From CAWJAP01 sp963834365 (GTDB taxonomy: Bacteria > Acidobacteriota > Vicinamibacteria > Vicinamibacterales > Vicinamibacteraceae): DNA of 64,000 nt. The notes under the pieces are model-generated. The model made no database searches and was not told where the DNA came from. It saw nothing but the letters and a program-made list of their open reading frames with translations. The stretch is from assembly GCA_963834365.1 (NCBI GenBank), contig CAWIBS010000033.1, positions 1 through 64,000 on the forward strand. Reading direction: 5' to 3'. Positions 11,145 through 20,147 of this stretch are shown piece by piece. Within the stretch, counting starts at the first letter, position 1, and every line of letters begins with the position of its first letter. The position numbers and the translations under genes were made by a program.

Positions 11145-13145
11145 CTACCCGCTGCCCAATCCCTGGGTGACTGCTGCGCGCCCGGCATCGAGGTGGCGCA
11201 CGATCGCATCGGCGTCATACACGCAGCCGCCCCAGGTGCCTCCGCTCACCTGCTGCAACGCCGCCCACACCCGAGTGGCCGCGGGCAGTTCCGGATCGGG
11301 TGCGAGATCGCCGCGCATCGGACGGGCCGCGATCTCGGCATCGGCGGCGACGTCGGCGCCTGTCGCCGCATCGACCCCAACCAGATCGATCGTGCCCTCG
11401 AGCGTCCTCGTGTCGATGACCACCCGAATCCGATCGCCGTCGCGAAGACGCCCAATCGGGCCTCCCGCAAGCGCCTCCGGACCAACGTGACCGATGCAGG
11501 CCCCGGTGGACACGCCCGAGAAGCGCGCGTCGGTGATGAGCGTCACGGTCTTGCCGACGTCGAGGTGCTTGAGCGCGGACGTGATCTGATAGACCTCCTC
11601 CATCCCGGCGCCCAGCGGACCGCGGCACATGAGGACCATGACGGTACCCGGCTCCACGCGGTCCGCGCCGTGGCTCTTCAGGGCGGCGATCGCGGCCCGT
11701 TCACTCGTGAAGACACGCGCCGGCCCGGTATGGCGATACGCCCCGTCGGCGCCGATGAGCGCGGCCGCGATGGCGGTGCTCTTCACGATCGCGCCGGCGG
11801 GCGCGAGGTTGCCGCGGATGTAGGACACCGTGCTCGTCAGGCCACGCTCGCGGGCTCGAGCCGGCGGCAGGATCACATCGTCCGGATCGACGCCGTCTCG
11901 ATCGGCCAGCAGCGCCCGCATGCGCGCGCGCCGCTCCGAGGTCGCCCACCAGTCGAGCACGCGCCCGAGCGGCTCGCCGCTCGCCGTCAGCGCCGACTCG
12001 TCGATCAGCTGGAGCGCGCGCAGGTGCAGCATGACTTCAGGAACCGCCCCGGCGAGGAACACGCGAACGGTCGGATGCGGCCCGTTGGGCAGCGCGTCCA
12101 CCAGACGCGGGACGCGGCGATTCACGTCGAGCCAGTCGTTGACCGACGGACGTGCGAGACCGGCCGCATGGGCCACGGCCGGCACGTGCAACAGCAGGTT
12201 CGTGGATCCACCGAAGGCCGCATGGACGACCATCGCGTTGCGGACCGCGGCAGCGGTCACAATGTTCCGCGTCGCCAGGCCCAGGCGCCGCTGCCGGGCG
12301 ACAGCCCGTGCGGATCGGCGCGCCATGTCGAGCCACACCGGCTGGCCCGAAGGCGCGAGCGCACTGTGCAGCACCGCCATCCCGAGCGCTTCCGCCACGA
12401 CCTGGGACGTGGCCGCGGTGCCGAGGAACTGGCAGCCCCCACCCGGCGAGGCACAGGCGCGGCATCCCAGCGCGGCCGCCTCCTCGAGCGACACCTTCCC
12501 GTGCGCGAACCGTGCCCCCAGCGTCTGCACGGCTCCCGCGTCCTCTCCATCGTCGGCCGGCAGCGTGACACCACCCGGGACGATGACCGTCGGCAGATGA
12601 GTGGCGGCGGCGAGCGCCATCATCATGGCCGGCAGACCCTTGTCGCACGTCGCGACGCCCAGCACACCGGCCCGGTTGGGCAGCGATCGAATCAGACGGC
12701 CGAGGACCACGGCCGCGTCATTGCGGTACGGCAGCGAGTCCATCATGCCGGTCGTGCCCTGCGATCGACCGTCGCACGGGTCGGTCACATAGCCGGCAAA
12801 CGGGATATGGCCGGAGCTGCGGAGCTCCTCGGCGGCCGCGCGCATCAGCAGGCCGACTTCCCAGTGTCCGGTGTGGTAGCCCAGAGCGAGCGGCCGTCCG
12901 TCGGGCTCTCGAATCCCGCCTTGTGTGCTGAGCAGGAGGATTTCCGGACGCCGGAGATCGCCAGGCGCCCACCCCATGCCCACGTTCAGGGTCCAGCCGA
13001 AGACGTCGCCGCTCGGTCGCTCGAGCAGGTCGCGCGCCTCGAGCGGCAGAGTGCCGGCCGGGCCGTGCCGGGCGGTTTCGAGCGCGTAGATTCCGGGGTC
13101 TGCCGACTCACAGGCCGCAAGCGCATCGCGATCGAGGTCAGGCAC
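11145..13145 (-). CDS. yjhG: D-xylonate dehydratase, YjhG/YagF family (IlvD/Edd superfamily)
   Basis: Predicted Fe-S dehydratase converting a sugar acid, classically D-xylonate, to its 2-keto-3-deoxy form in the cytoplasm. It matches the YjhG/YagF branch along its length: TQGGIREPDGRPLALGY near residue 74, the cluster cysteines in TDPCDG (about 124), TCDKGLPAMM and ASPGGGCQF, and the C-terminal ITDARFSGVSTGACIGHVGPE. About 666 residues, normal for the family. I chose the GTG at 13145 because homology begins there (VPDLDRDALAACESADPG). An upstream ATG at 13205 would overlap the divergent hydrolase gene. No frameshift. No xylonate transporter or aldolase lies next to it, so the true substrate remains open among related sugar acids. 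Confidence 0.88.
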   Translation of the reverse strand: MPDLDRDALAACESADPGIYALETARHGPAGTLPLEARDLLERPSGDVFGWTLNVGMGWAPGDLRRPEILLLSTQGGIREPDGRPLALGYHTGHWEVGLLMRAAAEELRSSGHIPFAGYVTDPCDGRSQGTTGMMDSLPYRNDAAVVLGRLIRSLPNRAGVLGVATCDKGLPAMMMALAAATHLPTVIVPGGVTLPADDGEDAGAVQTLGARFAHGKVSLEEAAALGCRACASPGGGCQFLGTAATSQVVAEALGMAVLHSALAPSGQPVWLDMARRSARAVARQRRLGLATRNIVTAAAVRNAMVVHAAFGGSTNLLLHVPAVAHAAGLARPSVNDWLDVNRRVPRLVDALPNGPHPTVRVFLAGAVPEVMLHLRALQLIDESALTASGEPLGRVLDWWATSERRARMRALLADRDGVDPDDVILPPARARERGLTSTVSYIRGNLAPAGAIVKSTAIAAALIGADGAYRHTGPARVFTSERAAIAALKSHGADRVEPGTVMVLMCRGPLGAGMEEVYQITSALKHLDVGKTVTLITDARFSGVSTGACIGHVGPEALAGGPIGRLRDGDRIRVVIDTRTLEGTIDLVGVDAATGADVAADAEIAARPMRGDLAPDPELPAATRVWAALQQVSGGTWGGCVYDADAIVRHLDAGRAAVTQGLGSG

Positions 13146-13189
13146 GTCCGGAGTGTATCGCGGTAGGATCGCAGCCGGAAGGAGCGCGT

Positions 13190-14435
13190 GTGGAAGGAAT
13201 GACACCGGCTCGTGCGCGCTCGCGGCGGCGATGGGCCCGCTGGTTCGCCGCGCTGGCCGGGCTGCTGGTCGTCGCCTATGCCGGCCTGATCGGCTATCTC
13301 CTCGCCAACGAGCGCGCGCTCATCTTCCGGCCGCCCCGGACGCTGGCGCTCGTCGCCGGCAGCCTGCGCCTCGAACCCGAGTCGATCGAGCTGACCACGC
13401 GCGGCGGCGTGCGCACGGTGGCATGGCGCGTGCGATCCCTCCACCCGTCGCCCCACTGGATGCTCTACCTGCACGGCAACGCCGCGACGATCCGGTCCGG
13501 CGGCAACGTGCAGCGTTATCACCAGCTGCGGAGCCTCGGGATCAACGTCCTCGCGCCCGAGTACCCCGGGTTCGGCAGCGTCGCCGGCGAACCCAGCGAG
13601 AACGGCGTGCGTGAATCGGCGCGCGCGGCTTACGATCACCTGCGGCGCGACCTTGCGATCGCGCCCGAGCACATCGTCATCTACGGCTGGTCGCTCGGCT
13701 CGGGAGGGGCGGTGGCCCTCGCCCGCGACGTCGAAGAGGCGGCGCTCGTCGTGGAAGGCGCATTTTCGTCGGTGCTGCGGCGCGCCCAGGCTTCCTATCC
13801 GTTCCTGCCGATCGCCCTGATGGTCCATCACCCCTTCCTGTCGGAGGACGCGATTGCCGAGACGCGAAGCCCCACCCTGTTCCTCCACAGCCCGGAGGAC
13901 CTGGTGATTCCGTACGCGGATGGACGGCGGCTCTACGATCGGGCACGCGAACCGAAGCAGCTCGTCCCGCTCAGAGGCGGCCACATCACGCCGAACCTGG
14001 ACGACGAGGATCGGTACCTCGCGGCGATTGCCGGCGTTCCTCGGCGAGCACGCACACTGGACGCTCGAACGTCCGAGGCGATCGGTCGGCCTGGCGGTGC
14101 GCGCCGTGATCGAGCGCGACGGTGTGGCAGCCGGTCTCGCGGCCTACACCCGATTCAGGGAGGAAGGAGACTCCGTCTGGAACCTCGCCGAGTACGAGCT
14201 CGAACACCTCGCACGCGCGCTGGTCGCCGAGGAACGCCACGAGGCTGCCGTCCAGGTGTCGCGGGCCAACGCCCACGCATTTCCCGACTCTCCGATCGCG
14301 CAGCACTACCTGGCGGTGGCATTGCGTGAAGCGGGCGACATCAATGGCGCACGGTCGGCGTTCACCCGGTCGATTGCGCTCGACCGGAGCCCTTTCAATG
14401 CGAGTCATGCCGCACTGGCTGGCCTGGCGAGGTAA
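13190..14435 (+). CDS. Membrane-anchored alpha/beta hydrolase with C-terminal helical-repeat extension (frameshift)
   Basis: An N-terminal transmembrane anchor (FAALAGLLVVAYAGLIGYLL, residues 18-38) is followed by an alpha/beta hydrolase fold: oxyanion-region motif YLHGNAATIRSGGN, nucleophile elbow IYGWSLGSGGA (Ser), acid in TLFLHSPEDLVIPY and histidine in LRGGHITPN. The fold resembles the Bem46/ABHD13-type hydrolases. A 1-base error near 14,035 ends the frame early; the continuation reads FLGEHAHWTLERPRRSVGLAV, then a helical segment with TPR-like helices (EEGDSVWNLAEYELEHLARAL, HYLAVALREAGDINGARSAF) to the stop at 14435. The tail starts soon after the hydrolase core and may be a distinct domain. 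Substrate unknown. Confidence 0.72.
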
Positions 14436-14440
14436 CGCAC

Positions 14441-14501
14441 AGCAGCCGCTCCAGCCGTTCCAGCCGCACCAGCCGCTCCAGCCGCTCCAGCCGTTCCAGC
14501 C
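14441..14501. repeat. 9-bp tandem repeat between hydrolase and SDR genes
   Basis: Seven copies of a 9-bp unit, CCAGCCGCT with third-codon-like variation (CCAGCCGTT, CCAGCCGCA), fill the gap exactly up to the ATG at 14502. The region has no coding evidence of its own. Confidence 0.8.
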
Positions 14502-15278
14502 ATGCCTTACACCAGTCGAACCGTGATCGTCACCGGCGGCACCCAGGGGATCGGCGAAGGGTGTGCGCGTGCCTTCGTCACTGCCGGCGCTTCGGTCGTG
14601 CTCGCCTCGCCCGACGATGTCAAGGGTGACTCGGTCGCGAGGGCCCTGAGCGCGACCGGTCCGGGTCGTGCGCGGTTCGTCCGGTGCGACGTCACATCGG
14701 GAGACGATCGTGCGCGACTCGTCGATCAGACGCTCGACGCCGACGGCCGCCTCGATTGCCTGGTGAACAACGCCGGCTGGCATCCGCCGCACAAACCGAT
14801 CGACGAGTTCTCGCTCGACGAATTCCGGCAGTTGCTCGAGCTCAACGTGATCAGCGTGTTCGCGTTGTGTCAGCTGGCGCTGCCGCACCTGCGGCGGACG
14901 CGCGGGTCGATCGTCAACGTCGCGAGCCTCGTGGCCACGATCGGACAGCACTACGCCACGACCTACGTCGCGACCAAGGGTGCCGTGCTGGCGTTCACCA
15001 AGGCCCTGGCGATCGACGAGGCGCCGAACGGCGTGCGCGTCAACACGATTTCACCGGGCAACATCATGACGCCGCTGTGGCAGGAAGCCATCGACGCGGC
15101 GGCCGATCACGATGCGTGCCGCGCCGCGGGCGAGGCGGCCCAGGTCGCTGGCCGGATGGGGACCGCCGACGAGGTCGGCCGACTCTGTCTGTTCCTGGCC
15201 GCCGAGGCCACGTTCACGACAGGGGCCGATCACATCATCTCGGGCGGCGCGGAGATCGGCTACGGCAGAAAGGCCTGA
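14502..15278 (+). CDS. SDR family oxidoreductase, HSD17B14-like
   Basis: Classical short-chain dehydrogenase of 258 residues. Cofactor motif TGGTQGIG at about residues 11-18, NNAGW near 89, catalytic Tyr and Lys in YVATKGA near 153-157, and the ISPGNIMTPLW stretch near 185. The wording around these motifs (RQLLELNVISVFALCQLALP, VASLVATIGQ, SGGAEIGYG at the end) is strikingly like animal 17-beta-hydroxysteroid dehydrogenase 14, which acts on sugars such as L-fucose and on steroids. An NAD-dependent oxidation of a sugar or hydroxy compound is therefore likely. It is followed by a HAD phosphatase on the same strand. Confidence 0.85.
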   Translation: MPYTSRTVIVTGGTQGIGEGCARAFVTAGASVVLASPDDVKGDSVARALSATGPGRARFVRCDVTSGDDRARLVDQTLDADGRLDCLVNNAGWHPPHKPIDEFSLDEFRQLLELNVISVFALCQLALPHLRRTRGSIVNVASLVATIGQHYATTYVATKGAVLAFTKALAIDEAPNGVRVNTISPGNIMTPLWQEAIDAAADHDACRAAGEAAQVAGRMGTADEVGRLCLFLAAEATFTTGADHIISGGAEIGYGRKA

Positions 15279-15292
15279 GCAATCGACGACAA

Positions 15293-15316
15293 CGTAGTGT
15301 CCGGCTTCAGCCGGAC
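15293..15316. repeat. REP-like palindrome, copy 1
   Basis: CGTAGTG followed by the palindrome GTCCGGCTTCAGCCGGAC. It lies 15 bp after the SDR stop and 44 bp before the phosphatase start. The same word recurs at 16,432 and 16,520. Confidence 0.75.
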
Positions 15317-15359
15317 CCTCGAGGCAACCCGTGCCACGACGCGCGATAGAATCGCTCGA

Positions 15360-16046
15360 ATGCCTGATTCCAGCCTGACGAGGCTGCCCGAGGGTGTCGT
15401 CTTCGATCTCGACGGCACACTCCTCCACAACATGCCGTTTCACCTCGAAGCGTTCAGCGCCTTCGCCGCGCAGCACGGGCTGCCGGCGCTCACGCTCGAG
15501 CGCCGGATGTGGATGGACGGCAAGCGCAACTCGGACATCTTTCCGGGGCTCTTCGATCGCGCGCTCAGCGAGATCGAAGTCGCGTCGATGTCCGAGGAGA
15601 AGGAGTCCCTGTACCGCCAGCTGTCGGCCGGACGGCTCACACCGCTGCCGGGCCTGCTGCGCCTGCTCGACCGGCTCGAGGCCCGCGGCGTGCCGGTCGC
15701 CCTCGCGACGTCGGCGCCCCGGGAGAACGTCACCCACACCCTCGGCGAGCTCGGGCTGTCGGCCCGGCTGGACGTGATCAGCCGGAGCGACGACGTGGCT
15801 CATGGAAAGCCCGAGCCCGATGTGTTCCTCGACGCCGCGAGACGTCTGGGCGTCCCGCCCGGTCGCTGCCTGGCATTCGAGGACGCGCCGGCGGGCATCG
15901 TCGCAGCCCGGCGCGCGGAGATGATGTGCGTCGCCGTCGCCACCAGCTATCCGCGGCACGTGCTCGCCTCGACGACGCCCTCGCCGCAGTGGATCGTCGC
16001 CGACTATGACGAGTTCCTCGACGGCCCCGGTGCGGTGCTGAAATGA
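15360..16046 (+). CDS. HAD-superfamily hydrolase, beta-phosphoglucomutase/sugar-phosphatase-like
   Basis: 228-residue HAD protein with motif I FDLDGTLL (residues 14-21), a helical cap, motif II TSAPRENV, motif III lysine in HGKPEPDVF and motif IV FEDAPAGIVAARRA. The cap and spacing match the beta-phosphoglucomutase-like subfamily I, so a sugar-phosphate phosphatase or mutase activity is expected in the cytoplasm. The ATG at 15360 is chosen because the in-frame upstream extension would run through the REP palindrome. Specific substrate not predictable. Confidence 0.82.
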   Translation: MPDSSLTRLPEGVVFDLDGTLLHNMPFHLEAFSAFAAQHGLPALTLERRMWMDGKRNSDIFPGLFDRALSEIEVASMSEEKESLYRQLSAGRLTPLPGLLRLLDRLEARGVPVALATSAPRENVTHTLGELGLSARLDVISRSDDVAHGKPEPDVFLDAARRLGVPPGRCLAFEDAPAGIVAARRAEMMCVAVATSYPRHVLASTTPSPQWIVADYDEFLDGPGAVLK

Positions 16047-16123
16047 TGGTGAGCGTCTTCGAGCGCGAAGCCCGGCTGGCGTGACGGCAGCCGCCTGCGA
16101 CGACCACGCCGCGGGCCGGTCGG

Positions 16124-16404
16124 TCAGGCGTGACGGGTCAGGCGCAGATGGGCGAGCCAACGGCGGACAGGGCCCCGATTCGTGTCTTCGGCCTCGTGGC
16201 CGAGGCGGACCCCCGCTGTCTCATGACCACATTTCGTGCACCGGAGAAAGAGCCGGTCGGACTCGCGGCCGAATCCAGTACTGATGGCCCGAGAGCAGAC
16301 AGGACACGCGCTGCAAGGCTCGCATGTGACGAGCACCTTCTGCGGCTCGAGGGGGAGCCACTTGCCGCACGCGCACGATAGCGCGTCAACGTGACGGTTC
16401 TCAA
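16124..16404 (-). CDS. Small cysteine-rich (zinc-ribbon-like) protein, start uncertain
   Basis: The clearest frame reads ENRHVDALSCACGKWLPLEP, then VTCEPCSACPVCSRAISTGF, FLRCTKCGHETAG and ends LAHLRLTRHA. CxC and several CxxC pairs suggest one or two zinc ribbons in a protein of about 90 residues. No ATG, GTG or TTG is in frame at the left of the conserved part before an in-frame stop inside the neighbouring REP palindrome. A TTG at 16404 is available if one base is wrong. The protein is convergent with the phosphatase gene. Function unknown; the Cys pattern and frame make chance unlikely but not excluded. Confidence 0.45.
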
Positions 16405-16431
16405 ACTCAGCCGCGGGAGGGATGGCTTGGG

Positions 16432-16456
16432 GTCCGGCTGAAGCCGGACACTACGT
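16432..16456. repeat. REP-like palindrome, copy 2 (inverted orientation)
   Basis: GTCCGGCTGAAGCCGGAC followed by ACTACG, the reverse complement of copy 1. A degenerate half copy (GGTCCGGCTGAAGCTG) follows at about 16,469. Confidence 0.75.
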
Positions 16457-16519
16457 CACTGGGGCGTGGGTCCGGCTGAAGCTGTCGACCTCACCGTGAC
16501 GCGGGTTACGCGATGATTC

Positions 16520-16543
16520 CGTAGTGTCCGGCTTCAGCCGGAC
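16520..16543. repeat. REP-like palindrome, copy 3
   Basis: CGTAGTGTCCGGCTTCAGCC continuing GGAC, the same orientation as copy 1. It abuts the stop codon of the subunit 3 gene, a position suited to a transcription terminator or mRNA 3'-end stabiliser. Confidence 0.75.
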
Positions 16544-17149
16544 TACTCGTAGCTGACGCCCAGCTTCGACAGCACGGCCTCCGGCGCTCCGTGCCAGAGC
16601 GTCGGGACGTTGCCGACGTACCCGAGATCCTTCACGCCGGCCCTGCTGGACCAGAAGCCTGACGCGACCAGGTCCCGCATCGTCGTGAAGAAGCGGACGC
16701 CATGGCTCATCTCCGGCTTCGCCTTGGCCGGAAAGGCAATGTCGTCGAGGACCTGGCGGCGCTCGGCATCCGCGCATTCGAGAAACGCCTTGTTGAAGCG
16801 CTTGCGGCACTCGGTATCGAGCCACACCAGCCCGCCGCGCAGCGCCGTCTGGCGTTCCGACTGCAGGCTGACGATGTGATCGATGAACTCGGGGGTGCCG
16901 ACCTGCGAGGCGCTCGGCGACCGATCGTCCTTGGGGATGATGAGATCCGACGAGCGCGACGACCACGGCATACTCGCGTGCCGTGAAGAAGCGCGGTTTG
17001 TAGGCCTGCCCCTTGGCCGCGGCCTGCTTCCGCGCCTGCTGTGACTGTTGCGCTGCCTGCGCCGCCTCCGCCTCGTTCCAGGTGATGGCCACGGCCGCCG
17101 GTGTGGCGCCGAGGATCTGCAGGACGTCGCGTCGATTGAGATCGCTCAT
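16543..17149 (-). CDS. Gluconate 2-dehydrogenase subunit 3 family protein, Tat signal (one frameshift)
   Basis: The N-terminus MSDLNRRDVLQILGATPAAV carries a twin-arginine signal. The body matches the gluconate 2-dehydrogenase subunit 3 family: FFTAREYAVV, then after a 1-base error near 16,960 DLIIPKDDRSPSASQVGTPE, FIDHIV, FFTTMRDLVASGFWSS and GYVGNVPTLWHGAP. The small subunit accompanies an FAD-containing GMC subunit that lacks its own signal peptide, and the pair is exported together. The GMC gene lies directly upstream on the same strand, 151 bp away across a heptanucleotide array. Periplasmic location is expected. Confidence 0.85.
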
Positions 17150-17156
17150 TACTGTT

Positions 17157-17298
17157 CCTTACAGTCTTCAGTCTTCAGTCTTCAGTCTTCGGTCTTCGGT
17201 CTTCGGTCTTCGGTCGTTGGTCTGGTCTGGTCGTTGGTCGTTGGTCGTTGGTCGTTGGTCATGGGCCTGGTGCCTTGCGCCTGATCCCTGATCCCTGA
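17157..17298. repeat. Heptanucleotide degenerate tandem array
   Basis: Reads TCTTCAG x3, TCTTCGG x4, TCGTTGG x5 and ends in CTGATCC-type units. It fills the gap between the GMC gene and its subunit 3 partner. Confidence 0.85.
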
Positions 17299-17299
17299 A

Positions 17300-19010
17300 T
17301 CAGATGCTCCCCTTGCGCCGCTCGTCCGCGATGTACCTCGGACGTCCGCCAGGCGAGCGCAATGATCGTCCACGTCAGGTTCTTGTCGGCCTGCGAGACG
17401 AAGGGGCCGCCGTCGCAGACGAACACGTTCCTGGCTTCGTGCGCCTGGCAGTTCCGGTTCAGCGCCGAGGTCTTGGGATCGTTGCCCATCCGCACCGCGC
17501 CCGCCTCGTGGATGATCAAGCCACCCACCGCAAGCCCGAAGTCACGCTCCTTCGTCGGCATCGGCGAGGTCGCGACGCCGCCCATTTCCTGGATGATCGC
17601 GCGGAAGGTCTCCTGCATGTGCTTGGCTTGCAGCCGCTCGTGATCGCTCCAGACGTGATGAAAGCGCAGCACCGGGATCCCGTACTTGTCCACCACGTCG
17701 GGATCGATCTCGCAGTAGCAGTCATTGGTCGGTATCTGTTCGCCGCGTCCGGACAAGCCGATGAACGCGCCGTAGTACTTCCGGTATTCCGCCTTGAGCT
17801 CGGCCCCGTAACCGCCGCCGCGGCTCTGCGGATAGGCGTGGATGCCGGCCCCGAACCCGTACCCGGGCATGCCGAACCCGCCGCCGAGCTCGATGTGGTA
17901 GCCACGCGGGAAGCCCAGCGCCTTGTTGTCGCCCCACCACGGCACATACAGCTGCATGCTGCCGACGCCGTCCGAGTTGTAGCGCGGCGTGTCCATCATC
18001 GAGGGAATGAAGCCGCTGACGTTCAAGCCGGTGGAATCGGTCAGATAGCGTCCGACGACGTTGCTCGAATTGCTCAGGCCGTTCGGATGCCGTGTGGACT
18101 TCGAGTTGAGCATCAGCCGCGCCGACTCGCAACAGCTCGCCGCGATCACGACGACCTTCGCGCGCACCTGCTGTTCGCTCAGCTTGGTGGTGTCGATGTA
18201 GGACACGCCGGTCGCGAGTCCCTCGGCGTCGGTCATCACCTCCCGCGCCATGGCGTTGGCGACGATGGTGAGCCGGCCCGTCTTCAGCGCCGGCGGGAGC
18301 ATCACCGAGACGCTCGAGAAGTTCGAGTGCGTCGAGCAGCCGCGGCCGCACTGCCCGCAATAGTGGCATGCTGCACGGCCGTTGTGCGGCTGGGTGAGCA
18401 CCGACAGCCGCGAGGCGACGACCGGAATCTTCAGCTTGTCGCACGCCTTCTTGATCGCGAGCTCGTGCGCCCGCGGCTTCGGCGGCGGCATGAAGATGCC
18501 GTCCGGCTCGTTGTGCAGGCCCGTCTCCTTCGCGTGGTTGGTCCCGAAGATGCCGACGAACTCATCGACCTTGTCGTAGTACGGCTTGATGTCGTCGTAG
18601 GTGATGGGCCAGTCGTCGCCGAGCCCGTCGATGCTCTTGCGGCGGAAGTCGTCGGGACCGAAGCGCAGCGAGATGCGCCCCCAGTGATGCGTGCGTCCGC
18701 CGAGCATGCGGCCGCGGAACCATCGCCAGGCGCCGTTGCCGACGGTGTAGGGCTCGCCGTCCATCTCCCAGCCGCCGATACAGCCGTCGTGGGCGCCGAA
18801 GGGCTTCTTGTCGCCGCCCCACCCCCGCGTCGGCGAGTCGTAGTTCCACGCGAACATGGCGCTGTCCTTGGCCGAATCCCACATCGGCCCGCCCTCGAGC
18901 AGCACCACGTCCGCGCCGGCCTCCGTCAGCACCTTGGCAGCCGTGCCTCCCCCCGCCCCGGAGCCGACGATGCACACGTCGTAGACCTTGGGGGATCGAA
19001 TGATCTGCAT
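17300..19010 (-). CDS. GMC family oxidoreductase (gluconate dehydrogenase-like large subunit)
   Basis: FAD-dependent alcohol/sugar oxidoreductase of about 570 residues. The N-terminus MQIIRSPKVYDVCIVGSGAG holds the FAD-binding GxGxxG. The cysteine-rich loop CHYCGQCGRGCSTHS near residue 225 is typical of this branch. The C-terminal domain carries GGLIIHEAGAVRMG and FVCDGGPFVSQADKN. I start at the ATG at 19010 because the fold begins immediately; the upstream extension has no support. An extra base near 17,337 corrupts the last residues; correcting it gives SEYIADERRKGSI and a stop at 17300. Export with the downstream Tat-tagged subunit 3 is expected, with electrons passing to a cytochrome that is not encoded here. 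Confidence 0.88.
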
Positions 19011-19042
19011 GATGAGGGGGATGGTAGCACCAGCGTCGGCCG

Positions 19043-19143
19043 CCAACTACCAATTGCCAACTACCAATTACCAGCGACCAACTACCAGCTACAGCGACCA
19101 GCTACAGCGACCAGCTACCAGCTACCAGCTACCAGCTACCAAA
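19043..19143. repeat. Heptanucleotide degenerate tandem array (ACCAGCT type)
   Basis: Repeats of ACCAGCT, ACCAATT, GCCAACT and ACAGCGACC lie between the glycine-zipper protein and the GMC gene. This is the complementary-sense version of the GGTAGCTGGT units seen at 62.2 kb. Confidence 0.8.
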
Positions 19144-19237
19144 GACCGACGACGGGCCGCTGTCGATCCCCAAGGCTCAGCTCCGCATCCGCCGGGCTCA
19201 CCAGCGGATGCGGCGTGGGCTCCATGGTCTGCGGCGG

Positions 19238-19913
19238 TCAGCTGCGGCGGCGGGTCACCTGATCCCAGATCGTGGCACTGCCGCCGCCGACGGCGGCACC
19301 GATGAGCGCGCCCTTCTTGCCGCCGACTGCGGCACCGACGCCGGCGCCCACGCCCGCGGACGACCCGATGATGATCGCGCTCTTCTGCCAGCTGCGCCCG
19401 CGCTTCAGTTCCGGGCGCTCGGGGGAGTACTCCGCCGTGCGGTAGCTGGCGGGGCGCCTGCCTTCTCGATAGGTCGGGCGCTCGACCGGCAGCGTCTCGA
19501 CATCGCCGACCGGCACGTAGCGGACCGTGCTCGTCATCGCCGGCTGACCCGGCACGCTGGCGGCCAGGAGATCCTGCCCGGGGATGGGCACGCAATCCAC
19601 CTGCGAGACCGCTTGCCCGTTGATCACGGTCGAACGGATGAGGGCCTGCGAGCCAGCGCCACAGTTGATGGCGACCGGAGCCGCGGGGCCGGTGGCCATC
19701 GGCTCGCTCGCGACCAGCGGCGCTCCGCCGGCGTCCTGCACGGCCCGGGTGCCGGCCGGCTGCGGCGCCTGCGCGCTCGTGGTCCCGCACCCGATCGCGG
19801 CCCCGGCGGCCATCATCACGAGTGACGCGGCGAGCAGCGCACGGCTCGTCGGCCCTCCGCCTCGATTCGCCGGATTCGTTTCGACATCCATGCGTGTCTG
19901 CATGTGATCCTCC
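19238..19913 (-). CDS. Glycine-zipper lipoprotein (YMGG-like)
   Basis: About 224 residues. Start ATG at 19913 has a GGAGG Shine-Dalgarno 7 bp upstream. A signal segment (RALLAASLVMMAAGAAIGCG) ends in a probable lipobox cysteine. A low-complexity middle region follows, then a basic stretch, RGRSWQKSAIIIGSSAGVG, and a glycine-zipper tail GAAVGGKKGALIGAAVGGG near residues 180-200 of the type found in envelope-associated YMGG/Gly-zipper proteins. Envelope location is likely; the role is unknown. Confidence 0.7.
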
Positions 19914-20147
19914 GTTCGGACACGTTCGTCATCCGGAACATCAACATCGATGCCACGTCGAGCGGGGCGTGTCGCACTCGGGCGTAATGTCAATCTCTGC
20001 AACGAGATCAGGCAGTCAGGCTGAACGGGCTGCCGGCAACAGCCCGCGGTCGTGTCCCCAATCTGGCTCAACGAATGGCACGCTGGCGGTGACACGCGAT
20101 CGACGCCCCATCGTCGGCGCGGGCGTCTCTTGCTAAACTCGGCCGCC

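Noticed and set aside
10800..13166. 788-residue open frame on the plus strand opposite the xylonate dehydratase
   Set aside because: Antisense shadow of a well-conserved gene; Arg/His-rich text with no domain.
17304..19262. 652-residue open frame opposite the GMC oxidoreductase
   Set aside because: Mirror of the GMC gene in high-GC DNA; its end runs into the heptamer array.
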